A stretch of 64,000 bases of DNA, taken from Candidatus Yanofskybacteria bacterium CG10_big_fil_rev_8_21_14_0_10_36_16 (GTDB lineage: Bacteria > Patescibacteria > Paceibacteria > 2-02-FULL-40-12 > IGHO2-01-FULL-4-A). The notes beneath the pieces were generated by a model that saw nothing but the letters and a program-made list of their open reading frames with translations, ran no database searches and had not been told where the DNA came from. Made by a program: the position numbers and the translations under genes. The DNA lies in assembly GCA_002794035.1 (NCBI GenBank), contig PCXQ01000001.1, positions 18,388 to 82,387 of the forward strand. The letters run 5' to 3'. This document shows, in pieces, positions 40,716-48,466 of the stretch (position 1 is the stretch's first letter; each line of letters begins with the position of its first letter).

Positions 40716-41699
40716 TTAATTATCCCACTTGTGAGCTGCTTTGCCCCATTCAATTAACTTCTCTGTTTCTCCGAATCTGTCATTGCTTCCAAGAACTATA
40801 CTTAATAAAGTGTTTCCAGAGTGCCTTACCAACAAAAGCATTGATTCCCCCGCTCCATCAGTAAACCCAGTTTTGCCTCCGATTATGTTTTCTATTTTGG
40901 CAAGCAATTTATTCGTGTTGGTTAAGGGATGAATTATCAAACCATCAGTTGATTTAACTTCTGCAGACTCAGTAAGTGTTGTTTTCCATATAGTATCATA
41001 CCTTTCTGAATATTTCACTAGTTTTATTAGATCTGAAACCGTTGAGAACCCTTCGTCGTTTAAACCTGCTGGGTCTAAAAATCGAGTATCTATCATTCCA
41101 AGATCAAGGGCTTTCTTGTTCATTTCTAGCACAAAATCAATACTTTTTTTGTTAAGCATATCAGCAAGCGCCAGAGCCGAGTCATTTGAAGATTTAATCA
41201 ATAACATTTTGAATAAATTTTCGGCACTTATTTCCTCGCCTTTATAAAGGTCAGCACCATTACCATCAACATTTGTGTCTTCTGCTTTTATGGTTGTTGT
41301 TTCATCCAAGTTTAGGTGTTCCAACACTATAATCGCAGTCATTATTTTTGTTATGGAGGCTATCGGTAAGTGTTGTCCGATGTTTTTTTGAAATAAAAAT
41401 TTGCCTGTATTAATATCATAAAGAGCTGCTGCTTTGGCGTTAATTTCGGGCAAAGGTATGTTAAAATCTCTTATTGGATAATAATTGGGTTCAGATGATG
41501 AAGTCAAATAAGTCGATGTTTCAGAAGGTGTGTTAGGGGCTATGCTTGTTTTGTTAGTATCTGCCGTTGTGTCAATTTCTTCTGCTATCGATGCTTTTAA
41601 TCCTGTTTCCAATTGACTATTGTCATCCCAAATTAAAAAAACGGCCAGTCCCGTTAGTAATACCACAAGAGTTGTAAGAAATATTATGCGTTCAGGCAT
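40716..41699 (-). CDS. D-alanyl-D-alanine carboxypeptidase (S11, DacA-like)
   Basis: 327 aa. N-terminal TM anchor (residues 5-24), Thr/Ser-rich linker, then a penicillin-binding S11 domain: SITK (SxxK, near residue 115) in LPIASITKIMTA, SSND (SxN, near residue 175), and KTGFTDGAG (KTG, near residue 285). Trims the terminal D-Ala from peptidoglycan stem peptides outside the membrane. The usual C-terminal amphipathic anchor of PBP5 is missing; anchoring is N-terminal. Confidence 0.93.
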   Translation of the reverse strand: MPERIIFLTTLVVLLTGLAVFLIWDDNSQLETGLKASIAEEIDTTADTNKTSIAPNTPSETSTYLTSSSEPNYYPIRDFNIPLPEINAKAAALYDINTGKFLFQKNIGQHLPIASITKIMTAIIVLEHLNLDETTTIKAEDTNVDGNGADLYKGEEISAENLFKMLLIKSSNDSALALADMLNKKSIDFVLEMNKKALDLGMIDTRFLDPAGLNDEGFSTVSDLIKLVKYSERYDTIWKTTLTESAEVKSTDGLIIHPLTNTNKLLAKIENIIGGKTGFTDGAGESMLLLVRHSGNTLLSIVLGSNDRFGETEKLIEWGKAAHKWDN

Positions 41700-41759
41700 T
41701 AATAAAATATCAAAATTTTAGATTTGTTGAGATTCTTATAAACAATTATTGTTTTATGT

Positions 41760-43175
41760 CTATTTTTTTTTAGACACTTGCAGATGCAATTCTTTTAATT
41801 GTTCTGATGTTAAGTCGCTTGGTGCGTCCATCATAAGGTCTCGGCCATCTCCGGTTTTGGTAAAAGCTATGACTTCTCTAATGTTTGGTTCATTGGTAAA
41901 AATTGATATTAACCTATCAAAACCCCAAGCTATACCACCGTGGGGTGGAGCACCATATTCAAATGCTTCAAGCATGTGTCCGAAATTTTTAGATGCGGTA
42001 TCAGCATCAAGGCCTATTATTTCAAAAACTTTTCTTAATATTTCAGGTTTGTGGCTTCTAATGCTTCCTCCCCCAATCTCAAGTCCGTTTAGAACAATGT
42101 CGTATTGGCTTGTGAGTATTTCGCCTATTTTTTCTTTTTTAAGTAGCCAATTCGTATGTGCTTTATTTGGCATTGAAAACGGATTATGAGTAAAAGTCCA
42201 TTTCTTTTCCCCGCCAGAGTCGGGTCCGCCTTCGGCGGAAAAAAATGGGAAATCAATTACCCAACAAAAAGCCAAAAGATTTGGGTCTTCTTTGTCTTTG
42301 CGCAAATCAGGTCTGTCTGAATTATACTTTTCCATAGCTTCTTTATATGATATGCGCGGGAAAGGAATCTCTTGAATTTTTTTGTCTGGTAGAAGATTTT
42401 TTACTATTTCAATTAACAGTTCCTCATTGACTTGCATAACATCTTCGCGTTCGACAAAAGACATTTCCATGTCCATTTGGGTGAATTCGGGTTGTCTGTC
42501 CCCTCTGGTATCTTCGTCCCTGAAACATCTTGCCATTTGAAAATATTTTTCAATACCGGCGACCATTAAAAGTTGTTTATATTGCTGGGGTGCTTGGGGC
42601 AGAGCGTAAAATTTTCCTTCATGAACACGAGAAGGCACAACATAGTCTCGTGCTCCCTCCGGTGTAGATTTTGATATTATCGGTGTTTCTACTTCTATAA
42701 AACCTTTCTCCGTTAGCCAATTTCTTATAAATTGACTGGTCTTGTGTCTTAATTGTAAATTTTTTCTCATTCTTTCACGGCGTAAATCAAGATAGCGGTA
42801 TTTCATTCTGTTTTCTTCTCCGATTTCTTTGCCATCAGAATCAATTTCAAAAGGCGGGGTTTTTGATTCGGAAAGTACTTCAAGCTCAATTGGTTTAAGT
42901 TCAACTTTGCCTGTTTCAATTTCTGGATTTACCATTTTTTCAGGCCTTTCAGTCATTTTGCCTTTTATTTTGATAACCCATTCTGGTCTTAATTTCTCTG
43001 CTTTTTTATGGAGTTCCTCATCCTTGGGCGTAAAAACAACCTGAAGCAAACCGCTTCGGTCTCTAAGATCAATAAAAATTAGTTTGCCGTGATCCCTTCT
43101 GGTGTGGACCCAGCCAGCAACCTCAACTTCTTTGTCTATGTTTTGGATTGTGTCCAATATAGAAATACGTGTCAT
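41760..43175 (-). CDS. aspS: Aspartyl-tRNA synthetase, GAD-less
   Basis: 471 aa class II synthetase. N-terminal OB fold (VAGWVHTRRDHGKLIFIDLR), motif 2 RCFRDEDTRGDRQPEF, motif 3 GIAWGFDRL near the end. It is bacterial in type yet about 110 residues shorter than usual: DRPDLR is followed after a few residues by FCWVIDFP, so the GAD insertion is absent. An insert SAEGGPDSGG follows VIDFPFF; its DNA (42210-42239) is the repeat also found in ychF. Whether it is Asp-only or Asp/Asn-charging cannot be told. Confidence 0.95.
   Translation of the reverse strand: MTRISILDTIQNIDKEVEVAGWVHTRRDHGKLIFIDLRDRSGLLQVVFTPKDEELHKKAEKLRPEWVIKIKGKMTERPEKMVNPEIETGKVELKPIELEVLSESKTPPFEIDSDGKEIGEENRMKYRYLDLRRERMRKNLQLRHKTSQFIRNWLTEKGFIEVETPIISKSTPEGARDYVVPSRVHEGKFYALPQAPQQYKQLLMVAGIEKYFQMARCFRDEDTRGDRQPEFTQMDMEMSFVEREDVMQVNEELLIEIVKNLLPDKKIQEIPFPRISYKEAMEKYNSDRPDLRKDKEDPNLLAFCWVIDFPFFSAEGGPDSGGEKKWTFTHNPFSMPNKAHTNWLLKKEKIGEILTSQYDIVLNGLEIGGGSIRSHKPEILRKVFEIIGLDADTASKNFGHMLEAFEYGAPPHGGIAWGFDRLISIFTNEPNIREVIAFTKTGDGRDLMMDAPSDLTSEQLKELHLQVSKKK
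42210..42239 (+). repeat. 30-bp in-frame palindromic repeat in aspS
   Basis: 24/30 identity to 34833-34862 in ychF. Because aspS is on the minus strand, the same + strand repeat is read in the opposite sense and gives SAEGGPDSGG instead. Confidence 0.8.
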
Positions 43176-43208
43176 AAACTTAATTTTAATACAATATTAC
43201 ACACAAAT

Positions 43209-43257
43209 CAAAATCCCGCACTTCTTGACTTAATTAGACAATACATGCAGGATTTTT
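43209..43257. terminator. Hairpin, possible terminator
   Basis: AAAATCC-C-GCA near 43209 pairs with TGC-A-GGATTTT near 43248, with T/A tracts outside; lies between the 43287 gene and aspS. Confidence 0.5.
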
Positions 43258-43286
43258 TAAATATTACACTAAGTTTTAAAAAATTT

Positions 43287-43727
43287 TTAAATGAGGTTTA
43301 ATAATTGTGTCGGGCTATCTTTTAAATACATGCCCCTTATCTCCTTCTTTATTTTGTCTCTTAATTGTTTGGGCAACTCATTTTTAAACTGGTTGATAAT
43401 CTCGGGTGCACAAAATAGATATATTTCGTTTATGGCTCCTTTTTTGTCTACTTCTAATATATAGCTAGCTGCTTTTTTTATAAACTCTTTATGTATCTTT
43501 TCTTTTGGTATTTCGCGGGAAGAACCGCTTGAAATAATCCCAGCAGTTTTTGATCTAATTTCTGAAAACCCTTCGTTATCTGAATATTTGGGAGTTATTA
43601 CTTCTATCTTATTTACTTCCTCTATTAAACCATTCTCTGCTAAATAAAAAATGCCGCTTTGATTGCCGAAAACAGCTAATAGTGTTGGGTTATTTTTAAA
43701 TTGTTGAAATTGTTTTGGAATTTGCAT
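43287..43727 (-). CDS. Host-attachment / eRF1-like fold protein
   Basis: 146 aa. N-terminal LLAVFGNQSGIFYLAENG and C-terminal IYLFCAPEIINQFKNELP then LRDKIKKEIRGMYLKDSP match the layout of the host-attachment (PF10116-type) / bacterial eRF1-like family: a Rossmann-like domain with a C-terminal D-H-P or D-S-P helix. Real function may be ribosome-related. Assignment is by pattern only. Confidence 0.6.
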   Translation of the reverse strand: MQIPKQFQQFKNNPTLLAVFGNQSGIFYLAENGLIEEVNKIEVITPKYSDNEGFSEIRSKTAGIISSGSSREIPKEKIHKEFIKKAASYILEVDKKGAINEIYLFCAPEIINQFKNELPKQLRDKIKKEIRGMYLKDSPTQLLNLI

Positions 43728-43748
43728 TATATAAATTTTAAATTAATT

Positions 43749-44114
43749 TTAAAAACTATAGTCTGGTGCTACTATTGGTGCGGGTGTAATTATGGGTTTT
43801 GGTGTGACGCTTTCATCTTTGAGGGGGTCTGTCCCTGCTTTTATTTCTTCCCCATCAAGAAATCCATCACCATCGCTGTCAGGATTAAATGGGTCTGTAT
43901 TATAATTAGATTCTTCAAAATCAGCAATGCCGTCAAAATCAGAATCTTTTGCTAGGGGGTTGTTGATATTAGTCGTAGGGGTTTTGTTTAAGTTTAAATT
44001 GGTATTTGTGGCTTTATTGATTGTGTTATTGCTGGGTTTTTGTACTGCATCTGATACAAACAAAATAGCTACAAAAATGATCCCAGCCGATATTGTTATT
44101 AATATCCCCTTCAT
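43749..44114 (-). CDS. Anchored protein with thrombospondin type 3-like calcium repeats
   Basis: 121 aa. TM or signal anchor at residues 4-22, Asn/Thr-rich linker, then two Ca-binding repeats: DSDFDGIADFEE and DSDGDGFLDGEE, each with the DxDxDG loop. Likely extracytoplasmic. Patescibacteria often have such proteins; the partner is unknown. Confidence 0.85.
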   Translation of the reverse strand: MKGILITISAGIIFVAILFVSDAVQKPSNNTINKATNTNLNLNKTPTTNINNPLAKDSDFDGIADFEESNYNTDPFNPDSDGDGFLDGEEIKAGTDPLKDESVTPKPIITPAPIVAPDYSF

Positions 44115-44209
44115 GTAATAAATATGCCAAAAATTAAGCTAAATTTCAAGTCACTCTAAATATTTATTATGTTCTTATAACATTAAATTATGGTTAAGAA
44201 AAAGTAATG

Positions 44210-44233
44210 GCCCCGCACTTCTTGGTGCGGGGC
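44210..44233. terminator. GC-rich hairpin after the orphan gene
   Basis: GCCCCGCAC (44210-44218) pairs perfectly with GTGCGGGGC (44225-44233). On the minus strand a CATTACTTTTTC tract follows. Confidence 0.55.
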
Positions 44234-44256
44234 ACGGGGTTGGAGGTTGGGGTCGC

Positions 44257-44487
44257 CTAGTGAAGGCGGCCGGCGTGAATGGGTTCAAACCGGATCGGAT
44301 GAGCCCACAGAGATTCGATCGCGACGCTCCCAAGAGCTCGCGCCTCCTCGGACGAGATTGCCAGAAGCCCCAAGGGAACCTCCGGAAAAGACTGTTCCTC
44401 CTCCTCTGGAGTTCTTCGGCCTCGCCGTTTCTCGTTTCCCCTGACCTTGCGAGGCCAGGAGACATCATCTCTCTGCATCTTCTGCAT
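44257..44487 (-). CDS. GC-rich orphan gene, unknown
   Basis: 76 aa, rich in Arg, Glu and Ser, no TM. The unit is textbook-like: TTGACA/TACACT promoter, AGGAGG (44494-44500) 7 nt before ATG, hairpin after. Base composition is about 60-68% G+C by my count over 44221-44400, against about one third around it, so codon use is foreign. Probably recently acquired or a non-protein insertion. Family not recognised. Other frames here are open only because stops are rare in GC-rich DNA. Confidence 0.55.
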   Translation of the reverse strand: MQKMQRDDVSWPRKVRGNEKRRGRRTPEEEEQSFPEVPLGLLAISSEEARALGSVAIESLWAHPIRFEPIHAGRLH

Positions 44488-44508
44488 GGGAAATCCTCCT
44501 ACTATTTA

Positions 44509-44537
44509 AGTGTAGCATAATTAAAATGGCTTGTCAA
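44509..44537 (-). promoter_or_regulatory. Consensus promoter of the GC-rich orphan gene
   Basis: TTGACA (44532-44537), 17-bp spacer, TACACT (44509-44514). The best -35/-10 pair I see in the window. Confidence 0.8.
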
Positions 44538-44570
44538 ATATTAAAAAATGTGGTATTTTAAAATAATTAA

Positions 44571-44603
44571 AAAACCAGCCTCTTTTTAAAAAGCTGGTTT
44601 TTA
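44571..44603 (-). terminator. Intrinsic terminator
   Basis: AAAAACCAGC pairs with GCTGGTTTTT around an A/T-rich loop, after the 44608 gene. Confidence 0.8.
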
Positions 44604-44607
44604 TCGA

Positions 44608-44976
44608 TTATTCCCATATATTTTCTAATTCTGCCAATATCTCATCAGGAATAGGTATTGCTTTGCCCACAGGACTTATGCCGGGGTATCTCCATGCAGA
44701 TATTATTGTTTTTTTATTTGTTAATGGTATTTCATTTTGTATTTTTCGTTTTAAATTTTTATTTTCCTGATACATTACCCAAATTTCCTGAGGAGTTTTG
44801 CTTGTAGCTTTTTGCATAACCGCCGTGGTCCCAGTCGCTACCCCCTCTTCAGTGCGATGAGGATGTCTTACCACTCTTTTTATTAAGCTTTCTGATATAC
44901 CATAATAAACCATCTTGTCTTTAACATGGTTGGTCCACTTATATTTTTCGTTGTCTTTAGGTAATTTAAATTGCAT
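44608..44976 (-). CDS. Small protein resembling DUF4258/RelE-like toxins
   Basis: 122 aa. WTNHVKDKMVYYGISESLIK and RVVRHPHRTEE are in the order of the DUF4258/BrnT-like fold (H...RGI...P), followed by IWVMYQ and TIISAWRYPG strands. Such folds are often RNase toxins, but no antitoxin gene is adjacent; the neighbours are a GC-rich orphan and a deaminase. Tentative. Confidence 0.55.
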   Translation of the reverse strand: MQFKLPKDNEKYKWTNHVKDKMVYYGISESLIKRVVRHPHRTEEGVATGTTAVMQKATSKTPQEIWVMYQENKNLKRKIQNEIPLTNKKTIISAWRYPGISPVGKAIPIPDEILAELENIWE

Positions 44977-45050
44977 GTTGTTGGGGTCTTTAATAGTAAA
45001 TAGATAAATATAGATTAAATGATTTTGTTGTTTTCGTAAACTTAATAATT

Positions 45051-45076
45051 AAAAACCCCGCCTAGGCGGGGTTTTT
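45051..45076. terminator. Bidirectional intrinsic terminator
   Basis: Perfect palindrome AAAAACCCCGCCTAGG.. with its mirror; identical core at 45674-45705. Confidence 0.9.
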
Positions 45077-45078
45077 GT

Positions 45079-45567
45079 TCAATCACAATACTCATATGAA
45101 AGATTATTATATTCTTCAGTGGTGTAAAGATAAATACCGTCTTTATGCCACAAAACAAAATTCGATATGCCCGAATCAAGAGCCAGCTTACTGCAAATTG
45201 TGCAATATGGTTTGCCTGATCTTAATATGTTGCCGTTATTATCAATCCTGACAAAAAAGATGGTAGAGTTTCTAAGCGCTTTCTGTGAATGGCTGTTTAT
45301 AGCTTCAAATATTGCTCTTTGTTCGGCATGCATACAGCACGTTTTGTCGGTTACCTTTTTATGCAACTTTGTTTTATCGCAAGAACATCTGCGTTGCGAA
45401 TCAATATTCCCCGGAGGAGAATTATATCCTTGTCCTATAACTATGCCGCATTTTACAATTACGCTCCCGCATTTTGATCGCGAGCACGTTGATTTAGTAG
45501 CCACACTAGCGGCAGCTTCAAACCATTTTTTTAATGGCATTTCTTCTTCTTTGCTTAGTTTTTTCAT
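45079..45567 (-). CDS. Deoxycytidylate/cytidine deaminase family protein
   Basis: 162 aa zinc hydrolase. Catalytic CMHAEQRAIFEA (HAE) near residue 80 and GKPYCTICSKLAL (PCxxC) near residue 118 complete the zinc site; CGSVIVKCGIVIGQGYN forms the core strands. dCMP deaminase-like size; it would supply dUMP for ThyX or act on free nucleosides. Extra Cys (CSRSKC, CSCDK) are unusual. SD AAGAGGTG precedes ATG. Confidence 0.88.
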   Translation of the reverse strand: MKKLSKEEEMPLKKWFEAAASVATKSTCSRSKCGSVIVKCGIVIGQGYNSPPGNIDSQRRCSCDKTKLHKKVTDKTCCMHAEQRAIFEAINSHSQKALRNSTIFFVRIDNNGNILRSGKPYCTICSKLALDSGISNFVLWHKDGIYLYTTEEYNNLSYEYCD

Positions 45568-45642
45568 TTCACACCTCTTGTTGATTTTAAAAAAGCTGGA
45601 ATTATATTGCCATAAATAATAATAAATTTAAAGTAATTCAAA

Positions 45643-45678
45643 TTAATCCCCACACTCATGCATGAGTGTGGGGATTAA
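45643..45678. repeat. 36-bp perfect palindrome
   Basis: Arms of 18 bp, from TTAATCCCC through ACACTCATG to the exact mirror, with no loop. It directly touches the terminator at 45674. Too perfect for chance. Confidence 0.85.
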
Positions 45679-45705
45679 AAACCCCGCCTAGGCGGGGTTT
45701 TTAAT
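45674..45705. terminator. Bidirectional intrinsic terminator
   Basis: 32-bp perfect palindrome with CCCCGCC-TA-GGCGGGG core; ends the 45722 gene. Confidence 0.9.
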
Positions 45706-45721
45706 GATTTTATTTTAAGGA

Positions 45722-46753
45722 TTAAGGAGTGAAATATATAATCTTTCCATTTTCATAAACATGAAGGTCATTGGTTTCCTCTGAAACGGTAAAGACCGTT
45801 GTGCCTTTAAAGACATAAGATGCGCTTATTGCAGATAGGTGTCGTGTGTGGACTTTGTGCTGGAAGCCGAATTGGTCAGATAAATCTTTGAATTTGCCCG
45901 GGCTTACTTTATTGGCGACTGTTCTGGGGCGCATACCTTCCACCATAACCCCGGAATGTAAAATGTCTCCGCGCTCATCTATCAATATAGCGCCATCAAA
46001 ATTTATGGTGGTTTCAATGTCGTGCCCTTTTGTTTTTTTATGTCCGAGATCTAATATACTAATTTTATTTTTATCAAAAATATCTTGTTCGCTATCGGAT
46101 ATGTCTGTGTAATTGTTCCATTTATTTTTCCACCCTAAAATAATAAACAGGCCGAAATTTTTCTTACGATTCGTGAGATCTATTATAAAATCAATCAATT
46201 TCATTTTAAAGTCATAAGGAAGTTTGGTTTTTGACTCTTTTAATGTTTTTGAACTTTCTGATAATTTTTTTACGGTTTGTGTTTTGATTGGGTTTTTTTT
46301 GCTACTGCCCATTATTTTGCCGTATCTATCAAGGAGCCATGAGCTTGATTGTATTTTACCGCCTGCTCCGGCATTGAATACCATTTTGCATCCTATCTCA
46401 TTGCATACTTGGACTTCTGGGATGTTGTTTTTAAATCGGTCTCCCCCATTTACAAATATATCAGGCTTAATTGTTGCAAGCTCACTACACACACTCATGT
46501 CTTTAGGATTTTTTTTGTGCTTTGATAGGACAACCTCATCTACGCAGTTTATCGCTTCTATCATTTCGCGTCTTTCATTTTGGGGCATAAAAACAAAGCC
46601 CTTCTTTTTTTTGAGCCAGTTATCGTTATTTAAAATAACAACAAGCTTGTCGCCGAGTTTTTTTGCTGATCGGAATAACCTTACGTGACCTATGTGTAGA
46701 GGGTCAAAACCCCCGCTGACTGTTACTACTTTTTTATTGCTTGATTTTTTCAT
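45722..46753 (-). CDS. Cytidylyltransferase-like fused to diadenylate-cyclase-like domain
   Basis: 343 aa. N-terminal 1-145 is a nucleotidyltransferase (RfaE-N/GlyCTP type): SGGFDPLHIGHVRLF (HxGH near residue 23), NNDNWLKKKKG, NGGDRFKNN. Residues about 185-343 resemble the DisA_N/DAC fold: DGAILIDERGDIL near residue 253, HTRHLSAISASY near 300, VFTVSEETND; the usual RHR is RHL. DAC domains make c-di-AMP; activity here is uncertain. Both halves bind nucleotides. Overlaps the DoxX-like gene by 4 nt. Confidence 0.78.
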   Translation of the reverse strand: MKKSSNKKVVTVSGGFDPLHIGHVRLFRSAKKLGDKLVVILNNDNWLKKKKGFVFMPQNERREMIEAINCVDEVVLSKHKKNPKDMSVCSELATIKPDIFVNGGDRFKNNIPEVQVCNEIGCKMVFNAGAGGKIQSSSWLLDRYGKIMGSSKKNPIKTQTVKKLSESSKTLKESKTKLPYDFKMKLIDFIIDLTNRKKNFGLFIILGWKNKWNNYTDISDSEQDIFDKNKISILDLGHKKTKGHDIETTINFDGAILIDERGDILHSGVMVEGMRPRTVANKVSPGKFKDLSDQFGFQHKVHTRHLSAISASYVFKGTTVFTVSEETNDLHVYENGKIIYFTP

Positions 46754-47226
46754 TGATTATTCTTAATAATTTTTTGTCTTAGTGGTTCCAATCTTGAACC
46801 TATACTAATTGCCAGTGCTATCATAACTAGGTTTTTAATTATGTATTGTCCTTCAAGAGTTGGTGTCATAAATTGTTGCCATGTAAATTTCGGTAGAAAT
46901 ATCAGTGGCATAAATGTGGTACCCATGTGCAATACTAATATGAATATTGCTATTCTTGTAAGTTTAGGAATTAAAAACATTACGCCTATTACCATTTCTA
47001 GGTATCCAAAAAACGCTATAAATGAAGACGGTTCAAGGAACGGTAGGGTTTTCATTTGAAGTTCTTGAACCAAGGGATTTGCCGGGCTTGTGCTTATAAC
47101 TTTTAGCAATCCGAACCAGAAAAAAATTATGCCAATAGATATCCGTGAAAGCCAAGGATTTATCTTTCTGATAAATTTCAAAATTTTTAGATCCGCATTG
47201 ATTATGAAGTTGTTATACATATGCAT
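46750..47226 (-). CDS. DoxX/DUF417-like membrane protein
   Basis: 158 aa with four TM segments. GYLEMVIGVMFLIPKLTR near residue 75, HMGTTFMPLIFLP and PTLEGQYIIKNLV are typical of the DoxX-like/DUF417 family, small quinone-linked or unknown membrane proteins. Its stop overlaps the start of the cytidylyltransferase fusion, so the two are co-translated. Confidence 0.78.
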   Translation of the reverse strand: MHMYNNFIINADLKILKFIRKINPWLSRISIGIIFFWFGLLKVISTSPANPLVQELQMKTLPFLEPSSFIAFFGYLEMVIGVMFLIPKLTRIAIFILVLHMGTTFMPLIFLPKFTWQQFMTPTLEGQYIIKNLVMIALAISIGSRLEPLRQKIIKNNQ

Positions 47227-47337
47227 TTAATATATCATAAATAGTAAGAAATATTTAAGTAAAATGTATATTGACTTAAACCAAAGTACTTATTATTCTG
47301 TTTAGTATAGTTATTTAAAAAATAATAAGGAGAATAT

Positions 47338-47553
47338 ATGACATTGAAACTTGCAGAAAATGGATGTATTCAAAAATTCCTACTTTCACAGCCAGAAAGT
47401 GGAATGGGTTATCAAGAGATAAAACTTAAGTTAAGGGATGGGCGTGAAATTCCAAATCTTGTTGTAGTGAACGCAGAGTTAATTGAAATTCCAGATGAAT
47501 ATGGAAATGTAATGGAAGACGACATTCAAGCTGTTTATTTTAAAATTGTTTAA
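47338..47553 (+). CDS. Small unknown protein
   Basis: 71 aa, beta-rich, no Cys pairs, no TM; AAGGAG lies 6 nt before ATG. KLRDGREIPNLVVVNAELIEI looks like a small barrel. 23 nt before the next small gene, likely co-transcribed. Not recognised. Confidence 0.65.
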   Translation: MTLKLAENGCIQKFLLSQPESGMGYQEIKLKLRDGREIPNLVVVNAELIEIPDEYGNVMEDDIQAVYFKIV

Positions 47554-47576
47554 TCGGGAAATTCAAGGAACAGGCA

Positions 47577-47828
47577 ATGTCTAGAACAACTTCACAAGAT
47601 CGAATGAATCAACTTCTTATAAAGCATTACCAAGGTCTTATGACAACAAGTGAACGTTTTGAGCTTCATCGGTTATTGAAAGAAAAGTATGCATACGGGG
47701 TGCAAATGCTCGAGTATCGTTGTCCTAAATGTAACACACCATTAACCTTTTCTTGGGCTGATGGCCCAGCTTGTATGTGGTTTACCGGTGGTTGTGGGTG
47801 GACTCCTCACCGTGAAGATTTAGTTTAA
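47577..47828 (+). CDS. Small CxxC protein, unknown
   Basis: 83 aa. Helical N-terminus (NQLLIKHYQGLMTTSERFEL) then YRCPKCNTPLTF and GPACMWFTGGCGW, making a possible zinc site. Followed directly by a terminator. Not recognised. Confidence 0.65.
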   Translation: MSRTTSQDRMNQLLIKHYQGLMTTSERFELHRLLKEKYAYGVQMLEYRCPKCNTPLTFSWADGPACMWFTGGCGWTPHREDLV

Positions 47829-47849
47829 ACCCCGCTTTCGCGGGGTTTT
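47827..47849 (+). terminator. Intrinsic terminator
   Basis: AAACCCCGC-TTTC-GCGGGGTTT, then TAATTT. Confidence 0.85.
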
Positions 47850-47920
47850 AATTTGCCATAATAATTATTGCTCTCATGCTCCATGACACTTTGGGTTTTT
47901 ATTCACTGTCACACATGATA

Positions 47921-48205
47921 TTAAGATTCTAATCGTGAAAGGATATCTAACATTTCCTGCGAAATTGGCCTTTGTCGTTCCCGCGTTTCAATTGTTTCCG
48001 CTGGAGTTTTTGCGTCCGTCTCCTTAGACGATTCTGATAATAGATATTCAGCGGTTCCTTGAAGTTGTTCTGTGATTTCTGGATTGTCTTGAACCAACTT
48101 TTTTAATTCAACTATTCTTTCTGCGACTTCTCTTAACAATTGATTTCCTTTTTGATATTCAGGCGACGGCTCTCTTGTATAATCTTTTTCAAATTCTTCT
48201 GACAT
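47921..48205 (-). CDS. Small acidic helical protein, unknown
   Basis: 94 aa, rich in Glu with heptad-like leucines (LLREVAERIVELKKLVQ). No TM or Cys. Promoter-like AAAAGTGATACC 49 bp upstream (48254-48265). Not recognised. Confidence 0.6.
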   Translation of the reverse strand: MSEEFEKDYTREPSPEYQKGNQLLREVAERIVELKKLVQDNPEITEQLQGTAEYLLSESSKETDAKTPAETIETRERQRPISQEMLDILSRLES

Positions 48206-48253
48206 AAATTTGTATTTTAATTTATTGTTTATTTAATTTCGACCTTCTCTCAA

Positions 48254-48265
48254 GGTATCACTTTT
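48254..48265 (-). promoter_or_regulatory. Probable promoter motif
   Basis: AAAAGTGATACC on the minus strand, identical over 12 bp to the site before mod (28182-28193). Confidence 0.35.
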
Positions 48266-48289
48266 CCGCAAGAATTTCTATTCCTGCGT

Positions 48290-48450
48290 CATGTGGCACT
48301 TTTTATCCATTCGACTCCTCCTCGACAAGCTCGGAGCCGCTCAGGATAAACGTTGTCTCGGTCTAACGCTCGTGACAACGTTTATATCCCAGTACCAGAA
48401 CCTGCGGTTCGGTACGGGACTGCACTCGCTAAATGTAGCTATATAAAATT
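48290..48450. repeat. Cluster of palindromic elements upstream of the 47921 gene
   Basis: TTTATCC/GGATAAA encloses CGACAAGCTCGGAG motifs; then ATAAACGTTGTC (near 48346) pairs perfectly with GACAACGTTTAT (near 48373). Next GTACC-A-GAACC-TGC-GGTTC-GGTAC (near 48390-48415) is a near-perfect hairpin. GC-richer than the surroundings. Lies between secA's end and a small gene; no coding seen. Confidence 0.6.
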
Positions 48451-48466
48451 TCAGCTCGCTTGTTTT

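Noticed and set aside
44247..44520. Several further open frames in the GC-rich patch
   Set aside because: Stops are rare in GC-rich DNA; only the minus-strand frame at 44257-44487 has promoter, SD and hairpin.
45167..45619. 150-codon + frame opposite the deaminase
   Set aside because: Antisense of a well-supported zinc deaminase; composition not protein-like.
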